From: BRHc4a sp049325055
Lineage (GTDB): Bacteria > Bacillota > Desulfotomaculia > Desulfotomaculales > Desulfocucumaceae
Direction of reading: 5' to 3'
Length of the DNA: 64,000 bases
NCBI GenBank assembly: GCA_049325055.1
Contig: JBMOPB010000016.1
Span: 18,034 to 82,033 of the forward strand
Below are positions 6,796-14,505 of this stretch, piece after piece (positions within the stretch are counted from its first letter, which is position 1; each line of letters opens with the position of its first letter). The notes below the pieces were generated by a model. It had not been told where the DNA came from and ran no database searches. It saw nothing but the letters and a program-made list of their open reading frames with translations. Position numbers and translations under genes: made by a program.

Positions 6796-8196
6796 TTAAG
6801 CCAGCACTCCTCTCAATCCGTAATCAAATGCCCTGGTAACGCGAACATTTACAAATTCTCCGGGTGCGGCTCCGGCCGGCCCGGTGGAAAAAAGCACTGA
6901 ACCGTCAATCTCCGGAGCGTCCCCCTCGGTTCTTCCGAAAAAGAGGTTGGATCGCCCCGGCCTTTTCCCGTCAACAAGCACCTTTATCTCTGTATTGATC
7001 CTGGAAAGGTTTTGTCTTTTGGAAATCTTCTTTTGCAACGCCATCAGCCTGCCATACCTGTATTCCTTGATTTCCTCAGTTACGACGTCTTTCATTTGGG
7101 ACGCGGCAGTACCTTCCTCCGGGCTGAACTTGAACACCCCCATCCTCTCGAAAGAGGTTTCCTCCACAAACCTGTACAGTTCCTCAAATTTGCCATCATC
7201 TTCGCCCGGGAAGCCCACTATAAAGGTTGTCCTGAGGGTAAGCCCCGGAATGGCGGACCGGAGTTGGTAAATAAGCCTTCTTACCTCGTCGGCCCGGCCC
7301 TTTCGGTTCATTCTTTTCAGGATATCGTCGTGTATATGCTGGAGGGGAAGATCAATGTACCGGCAAATATTCTTCTCCTCGCTCATAACCTTTATAAGCT
7401 CCGCTGTAAATCCGGTGGGGTAGCAGTACATCACCCTGATCCATGGCGCACCCCGGCCGGAAAGGCGCCTTAAAAGCTCCGGCAGCATGGGGCGTCCGTA
7501 TATGTCGTGACCGTAGGCCGTAGTGTCCTGGGCCACCAGTATTATCTCCCTGACACCCCCGCCCACAAGCTCCGAGGCCTCGGCCTCCAGCACCTCCATA
7601 GGCCTGCTCCGGTAACCTCCGCGGATTCCCGGTATGGCACAATATGAACACCGGTTGCTGCAGCCGTCGGCTATTTTCAAATAGGCCCAGTGGGACGGGG
7701 TGGTCAAAACGCGGGGCATTACCCGGCCGTAGTCAAAGGACGGGCTCCCAACCGAATAAGGCCTGTCACCCGCCATGGATTTCTCGATATAGGACACCAC
7801 GCCCTCTATTTCTCCCGGACCGAATATCCCATCTATCTCCGGGATCTCCTTCATCAGCTCTTCCCCGTAACGCTGCGCGAGACAGCCGCAAACCAGCATT
7901 ACCTTTAGCCGCCCCTCCTCTTTCAGCCGGGCGGTATTCAAAATGTTATCTATAGCCTCCTCCTTGGCCGAAGTAATAAATCCACAGGTGTTTATTATCA
8001 TGGCATCGGCGTCGGCGGCCTCTTTTGTCAGAGTATAGCCGGCGTCTGACAGGAGCCCCAGCATTATTTCAGAATCAACCTGGTTTTTTGAGCACCCGAG
8101 ACTGATTACTCCCACCTTGACTGCCGAATGAGAGGTGAGAGGCTTTTTATTTATTTTTTTTATCTCACTTCTCACTTCCCACTTCTCACCTCTCAT
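6796..8196 (-). CDS. rimO: Ribosomal protein S12 methylthiotransferase (radical SAM)
   Basis: This protein of up to 466 residues adds a methylthio group to an Asp of ribosomal protein S12. It has the N-terminal UPF0004 domain beginning VKVGVISLGCSKNQVDSE (first cluster cysteine), a second Cys in INTCGFI and a third in VCGCLAQRYGE. The radical SAM CSNRCSYCAIPG (CxxxCxxC) and a C-terminal TRAM domain follow. The homologous part starts near residue 27. The first 26 codons come from heptamer repeats inserted between yajQ and rimO. The ATG at 8196 overlaps the yajQ stop (TAATG) and has GAGGAC upstream, so the long form is probably translated; a GTG near 8115 is the alternative start. Confidence 0.93.
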   Translation of the reverse strand: MRGEKWEVRSEIKKINKKPLTSHSAVKVGVISLGCSKNQVDSEIMLGLLSDAGYTLTKEAADADAMIINTCGFITSAKEEAIDNILNTARLKEEGRLKVMLVCGCLAQRYGEELMKEIPEIDGIFGPGEIEGVVSYIEKSMAGDRPYSVGSPSFDYGRVMPRVLTTPSHWAYLKIADGCSNRCSYCAIPGIRGGYRSRPMEVLEAEASELVGGGVREIILVAQDTTAYGHDIYGRPMLPELLRRLSGRGAPWIRVMYCYPTGFTAELIKVMSEEKNICRYIDLPLQHIHDDILKRMNRKGRADEVRRLIYQLRSAIPGLTLRTTFIVGFPGEDDGKFEELYRFVEETSFERMGVFKFSPEEGTAASQMKDVVTEEIKEYRYGRLMALQKKISKRQNLSRINTEIKVLVDGKRPGRSNLFFGRTEGDAPEIDGSVLFSTGPAGAAPGEFVNVRVTRAFDYGLRGVLA

Positions 8197-8197
8197 T
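8127..8197. repeat. Heptamer array with inverted copy inside the rimO 5' end
   Basis: Five consecutive heptamers, TCTCACT twice, then TCCCACT, TCTCACC and TCTCATT, run from 8163 to 8197. The inverse of the last two (AATGAGA, GGTGAGA) stands at 8127-8140, making a perfect 14-bp inverted repeat around an AT-rich loop. The rimO start codon lies inside the last heptamer, so the array is coding. It could form a hairpin over the first codons of the mRNA. Confidence 0.8.
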
Positions 8198-8693
8198 AAA
8201 AGGTCCTCATGTTCACAAACTGAAGGGGTATTTCCCAGTCCCTCTCTTTTATAACCCTGATAACCTGTTGCAGGTCGTCCCGGTTCTTTCCGCTGACTCG
8301 GACTTGGTCGTTTTGAAAACTGGCCTGCACCTTAAGCTTGGTGTCTTTAACCAGTTTGATTATATCCCTGGCAAGATCCTTGTCAACCCCCTGCACAACG
8401 TCTACCTTTTGCCTTACTGTATCCCCCGCCGCCTTCTCCACTTTGCCGTATCGAAGCGCTTTTAAGTTTATGCCCCTTTTAACCATTTTTGATTCCATTA
8501 TGTCTATGACGCTTTTAAGTTTGAAATCATCGTCGGCATGTATTATTATCCTGCCTTCTGAGTACTCCACATTGCTCTTGCTTCCCTTGAAATCAAACCT
8601 GCTTCTAATCTCTTTCATTACCTGGTTCAGGGCGTTATCTATTTCCTGAAGGTCTACCCTGGAAACTATATCAAAGCTGTTTTCCTTGGACAA
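8196..8693 (-). CDS. yajQ: YajQ family nucleotide-binding protein
   Basis: This 165-residue protein has the full-length YajQ fold (two ferredoxin-like halves). The start is MSKENSFDIVSRVDLQEIDNA, with the conserved SRFDFKGSKS and QVRVSGKNRDDLQQVI segments. Family members bind nucleotides, and some bind cyclic di-GMP; the role in Firmicutes is not settled. It heads the yajQ-rimO-pgsA unit, with its stop overlapping the rimO start. A bidirectional terminator separates it from phoU downstream of the previous unit. Confidence 0.92.
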   Translation of the reverse strand: MSKENSFDIVSRVDLQEIDNALNQVMKEIRSRFDFKGSKSNVEYSEGRIIIHADDDFKLKSVIDIMESKMVKRGINLKALRYGKVEKAAGDTVRQKVDVVQGVDKDLARDIIKLVKDTKLKVQASFQNDQVRVSGKNRDDLQQVIRVIKERDWEIPLQFVNMRTF

Positions 8694-8755
8694 TACGGCA
8701 CCTCCGAAACATTTTTCTACAATATTTTAAACTATAATCATCATGTTTAAAACCA

Positions 8756-8786
8756 AAAAAACACCATTTATATAATTGGTGTTTTT
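8756..8786 (-). terminator. Terminator downstream of phoU
   Basis: AAAAACACCA and TGGTGTTTTT form a symmetrical stem with T-runs on both strands. It stands between the phoU stop (8823) and the yajQ start (8693), and should end the phoR-phoU transcript. Confidence 0.85.
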
Positions 8787-8822
8787 CTTTAACCCGGGAA
8801 TATGGTGTTATTCTTTAAAATA

Positions 8823-9479
8823 TCAGTTTAATTCCCGGCGTTCGCCGGTGACCAGGTAAATTACGGCCTCCCCTATGTTGGTGGCATGATCCGCAATACG
8901 CTCCAGGTAGCGTGAAACGTACAGCAGGTAGGCTCCCTGGGTCACCACCTCGCGGTTTTCGGACATACAACATATGGTGTCCCTGAAGACGTGCGAAAAT
9001 ATAAAGTCCACCTGGTCGTCCATGGCGCACATTTCCCTTGCCTTATTGACGTCACGGTGCACGTAGGAGTCAAGTCCCTCCTTTACCATCTGTCTTGCCA
9101 TCCTTGCCATGCGCGGTATCTCGTGTACGGGGCGAACCGACATGGGATGGCCGGAAAGACACATTGTGGCCCTGGCAATATCCACGGCGTGGTCGGCCAT
9201 TCTTTCCAGGCTGTTTAGTATTTTCATTCCCGTTACGGCTATCCGCAGGTCCTTGGCGATGGGCTGCTGCGTAGCTATCAGTTTGATGCACTTGTCTTCG
9301 ATTTCCAAAAAAAGTTCGTCGATACGCTCGTCACCCATGATTACTCCGGCTGCGGCAGTTACATCCTGGGTCATAAAGGCGTCCACCGAATCATAAATAG
9401 CCTTTTCCACCATGCCTCCCATCCGCAGTATATCGTTTTGTATGTCCCTCAGGGATTTATCAAAGAGGTATCTGCTCAC
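8823..9479 (-). CDS. phoU: Phosphate-specific transport system accessory protein PhoU
   Basis: This protein of about 218 residues has the two-repeat all-helical PhoU structure. It connects phosphate uptake to the PhoR/PhoB-type signal pathway and damps it when phosphate is plentiful. The conserved metal-binding motif occurs twice: MKILNSLERMADHAVDIA in the first repeat and VSRYLERIADHATNIGEA in the second. An ATG at 9488 lies only one base from GGGAGG, so the GTG at 9479, ten bases from that site, is preferred. It follows a PhoR-like kinase on the same strand. No pst transporter is in the window. Confidence 0.93.
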   Translation of the reverse strand: MSRYLFDKSLRDIQNDILRMGGMVEKAIYDSVDAFMTQDVTAAAGVIMGDERIDELFLEIEDKCIKLIATQQPIAKDLRIAVTGMKILNSLERMADHAVDIARATMCLSGHPMSVRPVHEIPRMARMARQMVKEGLDSYVHRDVNKAREMCAMDDQVDFIFSHVFRDTICCMSENREVVTQGAYLLYVSRYLERIADHATNIGEAVIYLVTGERRELN

Positions 9480-9571
9480 GCCAGCCATTCCTCCCGCATT
9501 GTTTCTTTTTCGGGATCGATATATAAAAACATTTTACACTCAGGAGCGCCAAAAAGTTAATATTTTTTTCC

Positions 9572-10954
9572 TTACGGATTTATCGGAAGGTAAACTGTAA
9601 ACCTGCTGCCCCGGCCGACCCTGCTTGAAACCTCGATCCTGCCCCTGTGCACGTCCACTATATGCTTTACAATGGCCAGGCCGAGACCGGACCCTCCCAT
9701 CTCCCTCGACCTTGCCCGGTCCACCCTGTAAAGCCTTTCAAAAATCCTGGGCAGGCTCTCCTCGGGAATGCCTATTCCCTGGTCGGCCACTGAAACAAAC
9801 ACCTCATTTTCCCCGGCTATGCCCCCTTCGACGGTGATCCGGCTTTGGTCGGGGCTGTATTTAATGGCGTTATCCACCAGGTTTATGAATACCCTGGTGA
9901 GCATGTCCTCATCACCGGTAATTACCGGAAAGGCGGTAACACGGGAAACCAGATCTATCCGCCTCTCTCCCGCGGTTTTGCTGAATATGGAGAAAACCTT
10001 TTCTATAAGCCTGGCCATCAATATTTCTTCCCTGGCCGGCACCACCTTGCCGCTCTCTATCTCGGAAAGGGAAAAGAGGTCGCCAATCAGCCTGGTCATC
10101 CTTTCGGTCTCAGCGTTTATGATTTTAAGGAACCGTACAGCTGTTTCCCTGTCTTCCAGCGCCCCGTCCAGGAGCGTTTCCAGGAATCCCTTCATTGAGG
10201 TGAGAGGTGTCCTAAGCTCGTGGGACACGTTGGCGATAAATTCTGCCCTCATCTGGTCAAGCTGCTTTCTTTCTGTTATATCCCTCAAAAGAGCCACCAC
10301 CCCTCCCTTACCGGTTCCCTTCAGGGGGGTAAAAAGTACCCGGTAATATCGGGGATCAGGGGTTAGGACCTTGATTACCCTGTCAAGAACAGTCTGTGTC
10401 ACAAGGGCGGCTTTGAGGCTGTGTTCAAAATCCAGGTGCCTGATAACCCCCACTATATCTTTGCCAAGGCAGGATTCCCCAGAAATGTTGAGATTAAGCG
10501 CCTTTATGACCGCGGGATTTAAAAGAAGCACCCGGCCGTCGCCGTCCACCGCAACGACCCCGTCCGCCATACTGTTTAGCACCGCCTGCATCCGGTCCTT
10601 TTCCTCGGTTATTTCAGTAAATGTCTGCTTCAGCTTCCGGCCCAGAAGGTTTATGTTCTTGGCAAGGTCGCCTATCTCATCATCCGAGTATACCCTTATT
10701 TCCCTTCCAAGGTTTCCCCGGGCCATTTCTTTTGTAACCTCTGATATCTGCGCCAGCGGACCCATTATTCTTATAAGCAGTATCCAGGCAAGAGCTATAG
10801 CAAAGGGAAGCGAGATAAGAACCACTCCCCAGACGTTAACGCTGTCTCCGGCATAAAACCTTAAGGCGGCGTAAAAAACAAACAGCATGAAAAAGTAGCT
10901 GGCCATGGGACGCCAGCTTATGCTCCTGGACATCTCCCGTAATTTTTCCAACAC
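9572..10954 (-). CDS. phoR: PhoR-type sensor histidine kinase
   Basis: This 460-residue membrane kinase has two transmembrane helices (about 17-33 and 43-63) separated by only about ten residues, so there is no real extracellular sensor. A HAMP linker (about 64-115), a PAS domain (about 122-225), HisKA with phospho-acceptor His in NVSHELRTPLTS (about 241-252), and an ATPase domain with N box NLVDNAIKYS, DQGIGIPEE and GSGLGLAIV complete it. This matches PhoR, which senses phosphate through the transporter and PhoU. phoU lies immediately downstream. A Pho-box-like array precedes the gene. The partner regulator phoB/phoP is not adjacent. A GTG start with GGGGGA is used. Confidence 0.85.
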   Translation of the reverse strand: MLEKLREMSRSISWRPMASYFFMLFVFYAALRFYAGDSVNVWGVVLISLPFAIALAWILLIRIMGPLAQISEVTKEMARGNLGREIRVYSDDEIGDLAKNINLLGRKLKQTFTEITEEKDRMQAVLNSMADGVVAVDGDGRVLLLNPAVIKALNLNISGESCLGKDIVGVIRHLDFEHSLKAALVTQTVLDRVIKVLTPDPRYYRVLFTPLKGTGKGGVVALLRDITERKQLDQMRAEFIANVSHELRTPLTSMKGFLETLLDGALEDRETAVRFLKIINAETERMTRLIGDLFSLSEIESGKVVPAREEILMARLIEKVFSIFSKTAGERRIDLVSRVTAFPVITGDEDMLTRVFINLVDNAIKYSPDQSRITVEGGIAGENEVFVSVADQGIGIPEESLPRIFERLYRVDRARSREMGGSGLGLAIVKHIVDVHRGRIEVSSRVGRGSRFTVYLPINP

Positions 10955-11022
10955 GGCATTTCCCCCGGAACTTTTTCTTTCCCACCGCTTTCATGTCAAG
11001 CGGCATGGTGGGTATAGAACAA

Positions 11023-11077
11023 ATTTTATCACAGCATCGGTTAAAAATAAGCTGAGCTTTTGTTAATTTTATGTTAC
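11023..11077 (-). promoter_or_regulatory. Promoter of the phoR-like kinase with an 11-bp phased Pho box
   Basis: On the minus strand four hexamers GTAACA, TTAACA, TCAGCT and TTAACC start exactly 11 bases apart (plus-strand starts 11072, 11061, 11050, 11039). TTAACA with five-base gaps is the known PhoP/PhoB-box pattern of Bacillus. A weak -35 (TTATTT, 11045-11050) and -10 (TAAAAT, 11023-11028) with a 16-base spacer overlap the array. This is the layout expected for an activated promoter. Confidence 0.6.
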
Positions 11078-11084
11078 TAAAAAT

Positions 11085-11120
11085 ATTAAAAACAGAGGAC
11101 GTACGAGACGCTCTCTGTTT
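11085..11120 (-). terminator. Terminator downstream of pnp
   Basis: AAACAGAG (11090-11097) pairs with CTCTGTTT (11113-11120), and on the minus strand the stem runs into TTTTTAATATTTTT. It would end the long rimP-to-pnp transcription block. Confidence 0.75.
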
Positions 11121-11158
11121 ATTAAATAAAGGAAACTATTTTATGATCCCTGGTTGGT

Positions 11159-13399
11159 TCACCTGCCCTGCCCGTGAGGGTGGATCCTTTCTCTTTCCCT
11201 CCTGGGGCCGCCCCGTCCCGGCCCCTGTCCCTCAGACCTTGCGGCCTCAAGTTCGCCGGGCTCGGGAGGAACCGCTTCCTTGCGGGAGAGCTTTAACCTG
11301 CCCTGGTTGTCATATCCTATGGCCTTGACCAGTATGGTGTCACCCTCGTTGGCTATGTCCTCGGTCTTGGCAACCCGGTGATGGGCAAGCTGCGAAATGT
11401 GTACCAGGCCTTCCTTGCCGGGCATCCCCAGCACCCCGGGGATTACTTCCACGAAGCATCCGAAATCGGTTACCCTCGTCACCCTGCCGTTGTATATTTC
11501 GCCTACCTGGACCTCCTTGGTTATTCCCTCAATGATATGAAGGGCCTTCTTGCCGGCTTCGGGGTCAACGGCGGCTATGTATACCCGCCCGTCGTCTTCA
11601 ATGTCTATCTCCACCCCGGTTTCCTCGACAATCTTTTTAATTATCTTTCCGCCGGGGCCTATGACGTCCCGTATCTTATCGGGGTCAATGGTAAAGTGTA
11701 TTATCCTCGGGGCGTAACGGGACAGCTCCTCCCTGGGCTGAGCTATTACACTGGTCATTCTGTTAAGAATATGCATCCTGGCCTCCGTGGCCTGGGCCAC
11801 AGCCCGCTCCAGTATCTCCGGCGTCACACCTGCCACCTTGATGTCCATCTGCATGGCGGTAACGCCGTTGGCAGTGCCTGCCACCTTGAAGTCCATGTCG
11901 CCCAGGTGGTCTTCTATGCCCTGGATATCCGTCAATACCACCACTTCGTCGCCTTCTTTGATGAGGCCCATTGCCGCCCCGGCCACCGGAGCCTTTATGG
12001 GCACGCCGGCGTCCATCAGCGCAAGGCAGCTTCCGCAAACGCTGCCCATGGAAGTGGACCCGTTGGACTCCAACACCTCGGATACTATCCTTATGGTATA
12101 GGGGAATGTTTCCGCCGGGGGAACCACCGCCTCCAGCGCCCTCTCGGCCAGTGCCCCGTGGCCTATTTCCCTCCTGCCCGGCGAGCGCATGGGCTTTGTT
12201 TCCCCGGTGCTGAAGGGCGGGAAATTATAGTGGTGCATAAACCTCTTCCTTTCCTCCACTCCAAGACCGTCAAGCCTCTGCTCGTCGGAAATCGGGCCAA
12301 GGGTAACCACCGACATCACCTGGGTCTGCCCCCTGGTAAAAAGCCCGGAACCATGGGTCCTGGGCAAAACCCCCACTTCCACCGTAATGGGCCTCACCTC
12401 GGTGGTGCTGCGACCGTCTATGCGCACCTTTTCCTTTATTATTACATCGCGCATGGCCTTTTTCTCGGCGGCCTCGATAATCTTCGTTACAGCCTGTGCC
12501 TGTTCGGGGAAGGATTCCGCGAACTGATCCGCTATTGATGCTGCGGTTTCCTCCAGGAAGGCCTCCCTGGACTTTTTGTCCATCCTGTCGGCGACACACT
12601 GCCTGACGGCTGCGGTCATCCTTTCCAGTGCCGCCGGCAGCACCGCCTCTTCTATGGCCGGCTCCACCTCGGCGATTTCCGGAACCGCTTTTTCCCTGGC
12701 CAGACCCATGGCCAGTGCTTCCTCACGGAATTTTTCTATAAACTCCACGATCTCCTTCACCTTCCGGTGCCCAAAGCCGATGGCATCCAGAACAACCTTT
12801 TCGGGAACTTCATTTGCCCCGGCCTCAACCATCATAACGGCGTCCTTGGTTCCCGCCACCACCAGGTGAAGGTCGCTTTTTTCAGCTTCGCTCAGTGTGG
12901 GGTTGATAACAAGATTGCCGTCGATACGACCCACTATAACCCCGCCGATGGGGCCGGCAAAGGGAATCTCACTGATGTGCAGGGCTGCAGAAGCTCCGAC
13001 CATTGCCGCAATCTCGGGGGCGTTATCCTGGTCCACCGAAAGTACAGTGGCAATTACCTGAACCTCGTTCCTGAATCCCTTTGGAAAAAGCGGCCTTATC
13101 GGACGGTCGATCAGCCTGCCCGACAGCACGGCCTTTTCACTGGGCCTTCCTTCCCTCTTTATAAAGCCCCCTGGAATCTTGCCCACCGCGTAGAGCCTTT
13201 CCTCGTAATCCACGGTCAGAGGGAAAAAGTCGATTCCCTCCCTCTTATTCCTGGCCATGGTGGCAGTAACCAGGGTTACAGTATCACCATACCTGACCAG
13301 CACAGCACCGCTGGCCTGCTTGGCCAACCGCCCCGTTTCCAGTACCATCTTGCGGCCGGCTATTTCAATCTCTCTCCTCAGTACCGATCCTTCTGACAT
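11159..13399 (-). CDS. pnp: Polynucleotide phosphorylase
   Basis: This 746-residue 3'-5' exoribonuclease degrades RNA with phosphate, releasing nucleoside diphosphates, and belongs to the mRNA degradosome. It has two RNase PH domains (first about 1-220, second about 310-540 with RTHGSGLFTRGQTQ), a linking helical domain, and a KH domain with the GPGGKIIKKIVEETG loop. A C-terminal S1 domain (VQVGEIYNGRVTRVTDFGCF) follows. The tail after S1 is Arg/Gly-rich (GPGRGGPRRERER), unlike the acidic or short tails of many relatives. It is the last gene of the translation operon, following rpsO as in most bacteria. The start ATG follows GGGAGGATAAG. Confidence 0.97.
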   Translation of the reverse strand: MSEGSVLRREIEIAGRKMVLETGRLAKQASGAVLVRYGDTVTLVTATMARNKREGIDFFPLTVDYEERLYAVGKIPGGFIKREGRPSEKAVLSGRLIDRPIRPLFPKGFRNEVQVIATVLSVDQDNAPEIAAMVGASAALHISEIPFAGPIGGVIVGRIDGNLVINPTLSEAEKSDLHLVVAGTKDAVMMVEAGANEVPEKVVLDAIGFGHRKVKEIVEFIEKFREEALAMGLAREKAVPEIAEVEPAIEEAVLPAALERMTAAVRQCVADRMDKKSREAFLEETAASIADQFAESFPEQAQAVTKIIEAAEKKAMRDVIIKEKVRIDGRSTTEVRPITVEVGVLPRTHGSGLFTRGQTQVMSVVTLGPISDEQRLDGLGVEERKRFMHHYNFPPFSTGETKPMRSPGRREIGHGALAERALEAVVPPAETFPYTIRIVSEVLESNGSTSMGSVCGSCLALMDAGVPIKAPVAGAAMGLIKEGDEVVVLTDIQGIEDHLGDMDFKVAGTANGVTAMQMDIKVAGVTPEILERAVAQATEARMHILNRMTSVIAQPREELSRYAPRIIHFTIDPDKIRDVIGPGGKIIKKIVEETGVEIDIEDDGRVYIAAVDPEAGKKALHIIEGITKEVQVGEIYNGRVTRVTDFGCFVEVIPGVLGMPGKEGLVHISQLAHHRVAKTEDIANEGDTILVKAIGYDNQGRLKLSRKEAVPPEPGELEAARSEGQGPGRGGPRRERERIHPHGQGR

Positions 13400-13534
13400 C
13401 CGGGCTTATCCTCCCATACACTTCTTCATATTTTTAACAACCGATTGTATTTCTACATATTTCATAGTATTTCCTGCCTGAGAATATAAAAATACCTTTT
13501 GCCGGCCTTTCAACAGGTTATTTGGAAGTTGCAT

Positions 13535-13567
13535 AAAAAAAAGCGGAAAACCAACTTCCGCTTTTTT
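13535..13567 (-). terminator. Hairpin between rpsO and pnp
   Basis: AAAAAAGCGGAA pairs with TTCCGCTTTTTT around a seven-base loop, with T-runs on both sides. In other bacteria the rpsO-pnp spacer holds a terminator or RNase III site that sets the level of pnp; this hairpin sits in the same place. Confidence 0.85.
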
Positions 13568-13577
13568 GGGGAGCATT

Positions 13578-13847
13578 TTATTTACGCAGTTCCAGTTTTT
13601 CAATGAGGGAGCGGTAGCGTTCAAAATTGCGGTCCTTGAGATAGTTAAGCAGGGCCCGCCTTTGTCCCACCATTTTAAGAAGTCCCCTCCTGGAGTGGTG
13701 GTCCTTCTTGTGGATTTTCAGGTGTTCCGTCAGGCTCTTAATTCTTTTGGTCAGTATGGCAATTTGAACCTCCGGGGAACCGGTGTCATTTTCATGTATT
13801 TTGTGCTCGGTAATGACAGCCTGTTTAGTTTCCTGAGTCAGTGCCAT
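13578..13847 (-). CDS. rpsO: 30S ribosomal protein S15
   Basis: This 89-residue protein is the normal S15 length. It binds the central domain of 16S rRNA early in 30S assembly. Family sequence is clear: IHENDTGSPEVQIAILTKRI, then HKKDHHSRRGLLKMVGQRR and YLKDRNFERYRSLIEKLELRK. A perfect AGGAGGTGAT ribosome site stands upstream of the ATG. It is followed by a strong hairpin and pnp. Confidence 0.99.
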   Translation of the reverse strand: MALTQETKQAVITEHKIHENDTGSPEVQIAILTKRIKSLTEHLKIHKKDHHSRRGLLKMVGQRRALLNYLKDRNFERYRSLIEKLELRK

Positions 13848-13925
13848 ATAATCACCTCCTTACTCCTTTAATCGCTGCCAGCCAAGTTAACCGCCGGAGA
13901 ACGAGTTCCCTAGCTGACAGTTCAC
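13848..13925 (-). promoter_or_regulatory. rpsO: Candidate S15 autoregulatory leader
   Basis: Upstream of the ribosome site the RNA can form GGGAAC/GTTC-T-CC (one bulge) inside a larger CAGC...GGCTG pairing, with the ribosome site 3' of it. S15 represses its own mRNA through leader structures in several phyla. The pairing is seen here, but the match to a known S15 leader class is not established. Confidence 0.35.
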
Positions 13926-13930
13926 GGAAA

Positions 13931-14152
13931 TCATTTTCCGATTATAGTAATCACCAAGCGACCTCCAGGTATGTCCTTGGCAACAATATCAAACATCCTC
14001 CCCGATTTTGCAAAAAAACCCCTGAACCGGGTAGCCGTCGGTATCTTACCGGGGATTCCGGCAGCAGCGTTTTGGATATCCTGGACGGTTATCCTGTCCT
14101 GTCGCATATCTTTAAGGCGTTTGCGCGCATGCTCGGTTATTATAACTTTCAT
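13931..14152 (-). CDS. Small DUF4258-like protein, possible RelE-fold toxin
   Basis: This 73-residue protein starts MKVIITEHARKRLKDMRQDR and has a strand-rich C-terminal half ending GRLVITIIGK. The H-A-x-x-R/K-x3-R opening and the late VxTxI strand are typical of DUF4258, a small family distantly related to RelE-type ribonucleases. There is no clear ribosome site. It follows a second small gene by 15 bases, so a toxin-antitoxin pair is possible but unproven. It is embedded between rpsO and ribF, where most relatives have no gene. Confidence 0.55.
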   Translation of the reverse strand: MKVIITEHARKRLKDMRQDRITVQDIQNAAAGIPGKIPTATRFRGFFAKSGRMFDIVAKDIPGGRLVITIIGK

Positions 14153-14167
14153 ACACTAACCCAAGTT

Positions 14168-14416
14168 TTAGCATCTGCCCGAATTTACGGACAGTGTTTC
14201 GTCTTCCTGGGCAAGAAAGGCGTACAGGGCGTCCTGAAAGGCCGTTATTCTGAAATCTTTTACGTTGGACCGGCTGTAAATGGCCTCCAGTTCCTTTTTC
14301 AGTTTTTGGAAATCTTCACTGAGGCATATCAGGGCTATATGATTAAGCCACTTTTTAATATCCTCTTCAGGAGAATCAAATTTGGGGACCACCATAAGAC
14401 GCATATCCCCTTCCAT
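14168..14416 (-). CDS. Small hypothetical protein upstream of the DUF4258-like gene
   Basis: This 82-residue protein (78 if the ATG at 14404 is used) has no recognised domain. The sequence is mostly helical and acidic, with SPEEDIKKWLNHIALICLSED and ITAFQDALYAFLAQEDE. CGGGAG precedes the ATG at 14416, and GGAAGGGG precedes the one at 14404. Its small size, the close spacing to the next small gene and its position first in the pair are those of an antitoxin, which is an inference only. Confidence 0.5.
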   Translation of the reverse strand: MEGDMRLMVVPKFDSPEEDIKKWLNHIALICLSEDFQKLKKELEAIYSRSNVKDFRITAFQDALYAFLAQEDETLSVNSGRC

Positions 14417-14505
14417 TTAAACTCCCGTGACCTGCTTATTTTACCACAATAGCCCTCCCGGCACAAGTATACCCTTTATCATCATTATATTTCGCTTTTT
14501 TCGGT

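Noticed and set aside
10351..10365. GGGGATC-A-GGGGTTA in the kinase gene as a fourth heptamer array
   Set aside because: The spacing is eight then seven, there are only two units, and the encoded residues fit the PAS region, so chance is more likely.
11378..12538. 386-codon plus-strand open frame
   Set aside because: It is antisense to pnp, whose minus frame is unambiguous.
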